From contig NZ_CALIII010000168.1 of NCBI RefSeq assembly GCF_938018145.1, positions 1 to 11,501 of the forward strand: a stretch of 11,501 bases of DNA, in the 5' to 3' direction. The position numbers and the translations under genes were made by a program. This DNA comes from an uncultured Campylobacter sp. Its GTDB lineage: Bacteria > Campylobacterota > Campylobacteria > Campylobacterales > Campylobacteraceae. The notes below the pieces were generated by a model. It made no database searches. It saw nothing but the letters and a program-made list of their open reading frames with translations, and was not told the DNA's origin. Positions 8,139-11,501 of this stretch are shown piece by piece. The first letter of the stretch is position 1. The number at the start of each line of letters is the position of its first letter.

Positions 8139-8321
8139 CTTAAATTTATAATTCTAATCCGTTAAAGTTACTTTTCTACACACTTAACGCAAACTGCCTA
8201 AATAGCACGGTTTGAGCTAAATTTCACACAAAATAATTAACATTACATAAATATTCGTTCTTTATTTAAGTTTATTTTTGCTTCAATTTCAATATTAAAT
8301 ATTAATTTTGCAGGAGCGAAA
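8139..8321 (+). promoter_or_regulatory. AT-rich upstream region of the copper receptor gene
   Basis: This 183-nt gap has no convincing ORF. Close to the gene is AATATTAAATATT (8291-8303), two AATATT copies 1 nt apart, which may contain the -10 box (TATTAA from 8293). An excellent ribosome binding site, AGGAG at 8312-8316, follows. A TAAT-TAAC-ATTA element lies at 8234-8245. The receptor therefore appears to have its own promoter, but I cannot fix its position or name a regulator. Confidence 0.35.
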
Positions 8322-10319
8322 ATGAAAATTTCTTACGTTTTGGCACTGGCCATGGCGTCAAATTTGATGCTTAGCGCCGAGGAAGCGATAAGCCTGAGTC
8401 CCGTTACCGTCTCGTCAAAAATGCAAAAATCAGCCCTCGACGAGCCGACCAACGCCCAAATAGCCGGAAAAGGCGCGATACTGGAAAACAGCGATATCGC
8501 CAAATCGCTTTCAAATTTGAACGGCTTTACGATGGAGCGTAAGGGCGGAGGCGGCAGCGAGGTTTATTATCGTTCGCAGACGGCGGCTAGGCTGCCCGTA
8601 CTTATCGACGGTAGCACGCTAAACGGCGGCTGCGGCATGCGCATGGATACGCCCATCACCTACATCTCGGCGCAAAACTACAGCTCGGTTCGTATCGTAA
8701 AAGGCCCGCAAGACGTCAGATACGGCGCGCTCATTAGCGGCGGTATATTTTTCGATAGAGAGATAGCAAGGCTGTCAAAACCGAGCTTCGGAGGAAACGT
8801 AAGCGTGCTGGGCGGCAGTTTTAAGCGGTTTGAAACTACCGCGGACGTAGCGGCGGGGAATGAGCTGGGCAGCATAGAGGTTTCCGGCGGACACTATGAG
8901 AGCGGCGACTATAAAAGCGGCGGCGGACAGAAAATGCATACGCACTATAAACGTAACAGCGTCTCGCTAGTAGGCACGCTAACGCCCACGGAAACTACCG
9001 CCTTGCAGTTAAGCGCGGATCTGGGCGAGGGCGAAGCGGCGTATGCCGACAGGATGAGGGACGGCGTGCAGTTTGACCGTAAATCTTTCGGACTCAAATT
9101 TGAACAAGACGTCGGCGAGCACAAGATCAGGCTAAGCTCGTACTATCATCAAATCGATCACATAATGGACAACTTCACCATGCGTCCGGTGGTGCCGGGC
9201 ACGGGACGCGGCAAGGGATATAGCATCAGCCACCCGATACGCGATATGTACGGCTTTAAGCTAGAAGGCGAGCTAAATTTCGACAATCTAACAAGCTATC
9301 TTGGCGCTGGGTACTCTGAGGATGTATTTAAGTGGAGAGGCGCCGGAACGGGCGGAGCCGGCGTATCTAAAGCCGAAATGGACGCAGCCGTATCAAAGCC
9401 GCACGTAAAAGAGCGCAAGGTAACGTATAAAACGATCTACACTCAAAACGAATACGTCCTTGAAAACGACTACGGGCTTTTTGGCGGACTTAGGCTGGAC
9501 GCGGGCGAGAGAAAACTGTTAAAAACGCATAAGAGCAGGAAAGAAAATTTATTCTCAGGCTTTTTTAGATACGAAAAATATCTACAAAATTTAACGCTTT
9601 ATGCTGGGTTAGGGCATGCACAAAGACTACCTGATCACTGGGAAACGAACAAGGACGCGAACTTAGAGCTACGTAAAGAAAGAAATACTCAGCTGGATTT
9701 TGGCGCAGTGCTAAAAGATCAAAACTACGAACTAAGCGCGAATTTTTTCGTCTCAAAGATGGATGATTATATCATGCTAAAATATAATCCTATGGGCATG
9801 TCCTCAGACGCCTTTAATACCGACGCCCTGCTATACGGCGGCGAGATAGAGGGCACTACGCTGCTAGCCGATATGTTTAGGCTGGGGGCGGGAGTATCCT
9901 ACGTCTACGGCAAGGTGACTAAAAACGCGGGCGGCTTAAAAGACGGCGACGCGCTGCCTAAGGTTTCGCCTCTAGCGTTTAAACTAAGCGCCGGTTTAGA
10001 AAAGCCCGACTGGTTCGTCAAAGCCGACTTCTACGCTAACGCGTCGCAAAACCGCGCGCAAAAAGGCTACGGCGACGTGGGCGGCATGGACCTGGGCAAG
10101 AGCGATAGCTTTTGGACGCTGGGGCTAAGCGCGGGCTATAAATACAAAAATTATCAATTTTTGCTAGCGGCGGAAAACCTAAACGACGCCAAATACGCCT
10201 ATCATAACTCAAAAGGCGGCTACGGCGGCGGTATCGCAGGCTACGAGACTATCCCGAACGGCACGAGGCTTTATGAGCCCGGCAGAAGCTTTTGGGCGAA
10301 ATTTAAGGTGCATTTTTAG
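8322..10319 (+). CDS. TonB-dependent outer-membrane copper receptor, OprC/NosA family
   Basis: This 665-aa outer-membrane receptor should take up copper using energy from TonB-ExbB-ExbD. A signal peptide (MKISYVLALAMASNLMLSA, about residues 1-19) is followed by a TonB-box-like LSPVTVSS (25-32) and a plug domain (about 40-150). The plug contains RLPVLIDGSTLNGGCGMRMD (90-109) and IVKGPQDVRYG (125-135), the hallmark of TonB copper receptors. Cys104 and Met108 form the CxxxM motif. His280 and Met282 in DHIMDN form the HxM motif of the first barrel region. Together these match the copper site described for Pseudomonas OprC. YADRMRDGVQF (241-251) and HAQRLPDHWE are further family landmarks, and the chain ends in phenylalanine as barrel proteins do. 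It is a single gene with its own AGGAG site. The importer genes upstream are in the opposite direction, behind recJ, so a functional link is not shown. NosA-type receptors supply copper for nitrous oxide reductase in some bacteria. Confidence 0.92.
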   Translation: MKISYVLALAMASNLMLSAEEAISLSPVTVSSKMQKSALDEPTNAQIAGKGAILENSDIAKSLSNLNGFTMERKGGGGSEVYYRSQTAARLPVLIDGSTLNGGCGMRMDTPITYISAQNYSSVRIVKGPQDVRYGALISGGIFFDREIARLSKPSFGGNVSVLGGSFKRFETTADVAAGNELGSIEVSGGHYESGDYKSGGGQKMHTHYKRNSVSLVGTLTPTETTALQLSADLGEGEAAYADRMRDGVQFDRKSFGLKFEQDVGEHKIRLSSYYHQIDHIMDNFTMRPVVPGTGRGKGYSISHPIRDMYGFKLEGELNFDNLTSYLGAGYSEDVFKWRGAGTGGAGVSKAEMDAAVSKPHVKERKVTYKTIYTQNEYVLENDYGLFGGLRLDAGERKLLKTHKSRKENLFSGFFRYEKYLQNLTLYAGLGHAQRLPDHWETNKDANLELRKERNTQLDFGAVLKDQNYELSANFFVSKMDDYIMLKYNPMGMSSDAFNTDALLYGGEIEGTTLLADMFRLGAGVSYVYGKVTKNAGGLKDGDALPKVSPLAFKLSAGLEKPDWFVKADFYANASQNRAQKGYGDVGGMDLGKSDSFWTLGLSAGYKYKNYQFLLAAENLNDAKYAYHNSKGGYGGGIAGYETIPNGTRLYEPGRSFWAKFKVHF

Positions 10320-10338
10320 GGCGTAGCTCGGTTAAATA

Positions 10339-10381
10339 CGGCGCGGTTCGGTTTGGATTGTTTTCTCTCGGAACTGCGCCG
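10339..10381 (+). terminator. GC-rich stem-loop after the copper receptor gene
   Basis: CGGCGCGGTTC (10339-10349) pairs with GAACTGCGCCG (10371-10381), 11 bp including one G-U pair, around a 21-nt loop. It starts 20 nt after the receptor stop. No real U-run follows, so it may be an RNA-stabilising or Rho-assisted end rather than a simple terminator. Confidence 0.45.
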
Positions 10382-10448
10382 AGTTTATGCTAATATTAAA
10401 TTTGCCGCGTTGGGATTTTGGCGATACTTTGTTTGTTTTGGCGGGTTT

Positions 10449-10470
10449 TTAAATTTGAAGTCAAATTTAA
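10449..10470. repeat. Inverted repeat TTAAATTTGA-AG-TCAAATTTAA in a noncoding gap
   Basis: Perfect 10-bp arms with a 2-nt spacer lie in the 275-nt gap between the receptor and the 72-aa gene. It is built from the AAATTTGA word that is very common throughout this DNA. Apart from this and the two flanking hairpins the gap shows nothing I can assign. Confidence 0.5.
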
Positions 10471-10569
10471 CCAAAGCGAGCATTAAATTTGGCAAATTTG
10501 GAGATTTTTATAGTGATGTAAAGAAATAAATTTAAAAATGGCGGAATATCTAACTAGAAAATTTGATAG

Positions 10570-10596
10570 AAATTTCGGGGAAATCCCCCGAAATTT
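10570..10596 (-). terminator. Terminator hairpin of the 72-aa gene
   Basis: AAATTTCGGGG (10570-10580) pairs with CCCCGAAATTT (10586-10596), an 11-bp perfect stem with a 5-nt loop. The right arm overlaps the TAA stop of the minus-strand 72-aa gene. The tail on that strand, CTATCAAATTTTC, is moderately U-rich. It may also stop readthrough from the receptor side. Confidence 0.65.
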
Positions 10597-10813
10597 AAGC
10601 TCTTTTATCTTCCAAGCGATTTAAAACGGGTTTTAAAAACTCGTCAAATTCGTCTTGCGTTAGCACTCTTTTGCCTAGTTTTTCCTTGCACTCTTTACCG
10701 AGCTCGCAAAGCACCTCGCGGTTTGCGATGCTTTGAGCCTTGCCGTGTCTTGCTAGCACCGTGTTTAGCTCGTGTTCCTCTGAGAAATTAACCAACTCGC
10801 GATCTGTTGCCAT
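10595..10813 (-). CDS. 72-aa protein of unknown function
   Basis: I do not recognise this protein. It is 72 aa, highly charged, with no signal peptide or membrane segment, so probably cytoplasmic and largely helical. Residues 30-48 (ANREVLCELGKECKEKLGK) carry two cysteines, Cys36 and Cys42, in a CX5C arrangement. The C-terminus (LTQDEFDEFLKPVLNRLEDK) looks amphipathic. It is surely a real gene: it has a near-perfect AAAGGAGC ribosome binding site 6 nt before the ATG, a TATAAT promoter about 25 nt before the leader start, and a hairpin at its stop. It stands alone, transcribed in the same direction as pcm but separated from it by a strong hairpin. Confidence 0.85.
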   Translation of the reverse strand: MATDRELVNFSEEHELNTVLARHGKAQSIANREVLCELGKECKEKLGKRVLTQDEFDEFLKPVLNRLEDKRA

Positions 10814-10844
10814 TTTAGCTCCTTTGCTAAGAATTTGTATGATG

Positions 10845-10850
10845 ATTATA
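10845..10850 (-). promoter_or_regulatory. -10 box (TATAAT) for the 72-aa gene
   Basis: On the minus strand CTGTATAATCATC lies 32 nt before the ATG, with a predicted start near 10838 and a leader of about 25 nt. The leader contains the AAAGGAGC site. No clear -35 box is seen. Confidence 0.65.
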
Positions 10851-10926
10851 CAGTTTTAGGTTTAACGTATGGCTAAATTTGCTGGGTAGGCGAGTGTGGC
10901 AGCATAAATGCGTTAAATTTAGTACT

Positions 10927-10972
10927 AAAAGCAGCGTTAAATTTGAGTAGTTAAATTTAACGCGCTGCTTTT
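10927..10972. terminator. Long bulged hairpin, likely bidirectional terminator after pcm
   Basis: AAAAGCAGCG plus TTAAATTT (10927-10944) pairs with AAATTTAA (10953-10960) and CGCTGCTTTT (10963-10972). This gives about 18 bp with a 2-nt bulge (10961-10962) and an 8-nt loop. T-runs flank the GC block on either strand (GCTGCTTTTT on plus, GCTGCTTTT on minus). It sits downstream of pcm and upstream of the 72-aa gene's promoter, so its main job is probably to end the pcm transcript. Confidence 0.65.
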
Positions 10973-10982
10973 TAAGCTGTAG

Positions 10983-10996
10983 CGTCAAATTTGACG
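10983..10996. repeat. 14-bp palindrome CGTCAAATTTGACG just after pcm
   Basis: The sequence is perfectly self-complementary and lies 7 nt downstream of the pcm stop. It is enclosed by GTAGCG (10979-10984) and CGCTAC (11002-11007), which could pair around it. It may be a second, weaker transcript-end structure of pcm; no U-run follows. Confidence 0.4.
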
Positions 10997-11003
10997 AACC
11001 GCG

Positions 11004-11501
11004 CTACTCTATCCCGCCCAAAAGCGGCACAAATAAGCACTCGTCAAGCGCTTTTTGCGTTATCTCGCCGCGAGCGTCTTTTTTAAATTTGACGATAAAC
11101 TGTTTGCCGTCTTTTTTGATAGGAGATACTAAAATACCGCCGTTTTTTAGCTGATTAAAAAGTGTTTGAGGCACCTGCTGCGCCGCCGCTGAAAGCAAGA
11201 TCCTGTCGTATGGCGCATAGCTCTTCCAGCCGACGTTTCCGTCATCAAATCGCACGTGAACGTTGTGGATTTTAAGCGCCTCAAAGCGTTTTTTGGCTTC
11301 GCTCGCGAGCTTTTCGATGCGCTCGACGCTAAAAACCCTGTGCGCCAAATGCGATAAAATCGCCGCCTGATAGCCGCTACCGCAGCCGATCTCTAGGGCG
11401 TTGTCGATATCTTCGGCTTCGAGCGCTAGCGTCATTTTGGCTACCGTTAGAGGCGAGCTGATCCATTGATTGCCGCCGATGGGCTGAGCGTCTAGGCTGT
11501 A
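11004..11501 (-). CDS. pcm: Protein-L-isoaspartate O-methyltransferase, C-terminal part (gene starts beyond right edge)
   Basis: This enzyme uses S-adenosylmethionine to methylate isoaspartyl residues in aged proteins, starting their repair in the cytoplasm. The last 165 residues are visible, and the frame is open to the window edge, so an internal ATG at 11435 is not the start. At the visible start, IGGNQWISSPLTVAKMT corresponds to the family's conserved IGxGQTISxPYxVAxMT region; here Trp replaces the usual Thr and Ser-Pro-Leu the usual Gln-Pro-Tyr. The cofactor-binding motif I follows in ALEIGCGSGYQAAIL, then a Glu in FSVERI, and RILLSAAAQQVPQTL, where the family has a similar ILLTAAxxxVPxxL. 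About 45 residues should be missing from the N-terminus. It is followed by hairpins rather than by a co-directed neighbour. Confidence 0.93.
   Translation of the reverse strand, partial: YSLDAQPIGGNQWISSPLTVAKMTLALEAEDIDNALEIGCGSGYQAAILSHLAHRVFSVERIEKLASEAKKRFEALKIHNVHVRFDDGNVGWKSYAPYDRILLSAAAQQVPQTLFNQLKNGGILVSPIKKDGKQFIVKFKKDARGEITQKALDECLFVPLLGGIE

Noticed and set aside
8092..8321. Riboswitch or tRNA in the gap before the receptor gene
   Set aside because: Only one simple stem-loop and AT-rich sequence are present, with no cloverleaf and no conserved riboswitch core.
10385..10483. 32-codon ORF on the minus strand in the gap after the receptor gene
   Set aside because: There is no ribosome binding site and no promoter, and its Lys/Asn-rich composition simply reflects the AT-rich gap.
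10860..11000. CRISPR-like array from repeated GTTAAATTT words
   Set aside because: The repeats are about 11 nt, unevenly spaced and partly inverted, forming a hairpin; there are no uniform spacers and no cas genes.

Overview
The window looks like chromosome of a Campylobacter. The evidence is the pyrG and recJ protein types, a DUF4492 gene in front of cydA, AAGGA-type ribosome binding sites, bare TATAAT -10 boxes in AT-rich gaps, and constant use of the word CAAATTTG/AAATTTGA. The fairly GC-rich coding sequence fits the oral group (C. concisus, curvus, showae, rectus) better than C. jejuni. The genus is fairly safe; the species group is an impression.

Layout. Positions 1-606 (minus strand) hold the start of a cytochrome bd oxidase operon: a 71-aa one-helix DUF4492 protein followed after 1 nt by cydA, which runs off the left edge. 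Divergent from it is pyrG (739-2403). A 28-bp perfect palindrome serves as terminator between pyrG and the converging minus-strand operon at 2426-6203. That operon, in transcription order, encodes a periplasmic binding protein, a FecCD-type permease, an ABC ATPase and a DcsG-like ATP-grasp ligase. Its genes overlap or lie 3 nt apart. Divergent from it, a TATAAT promoter reads into a 50-codon ORF with a strong ribosome binding site whose end overlaps the start of recJ (6520-8091). Next, on the plus strand, is a single gene for a TonB-dependent outer-membrane receptor of the OprC/NosA copper type (8322-10319). Then, on the minus strand, come a 72-aa protein of unknown function with its own promoter and hairpin, and the 3' part of pcm, which runs off the right edge.

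How it fits together. Most genes are housekeeping (CTP synthesis, DNA repair, isoaspartate repair, low-oxygen respiration). The accessory part is metal acquisition: a metal-chelate ABC importer carrying an unexpected ATP-grasp enzyme, and a separate copper receptor that keeps the CxxxM and HxM copper ligands. From memory, pyrG and recJ are direct neighbours in C. jejuni, so the importer operon looks like an insertion between them. No tRNA, rRNA, CRISPR array, transposase or insertion-sequence end was seen. I found no clearly new defence or mobile system. The best leads are the ATP-grasp/importer operon, the recJ leader ORF, the DUF4492-cydA pair and the inverted repeats in the divergent promoter regions.
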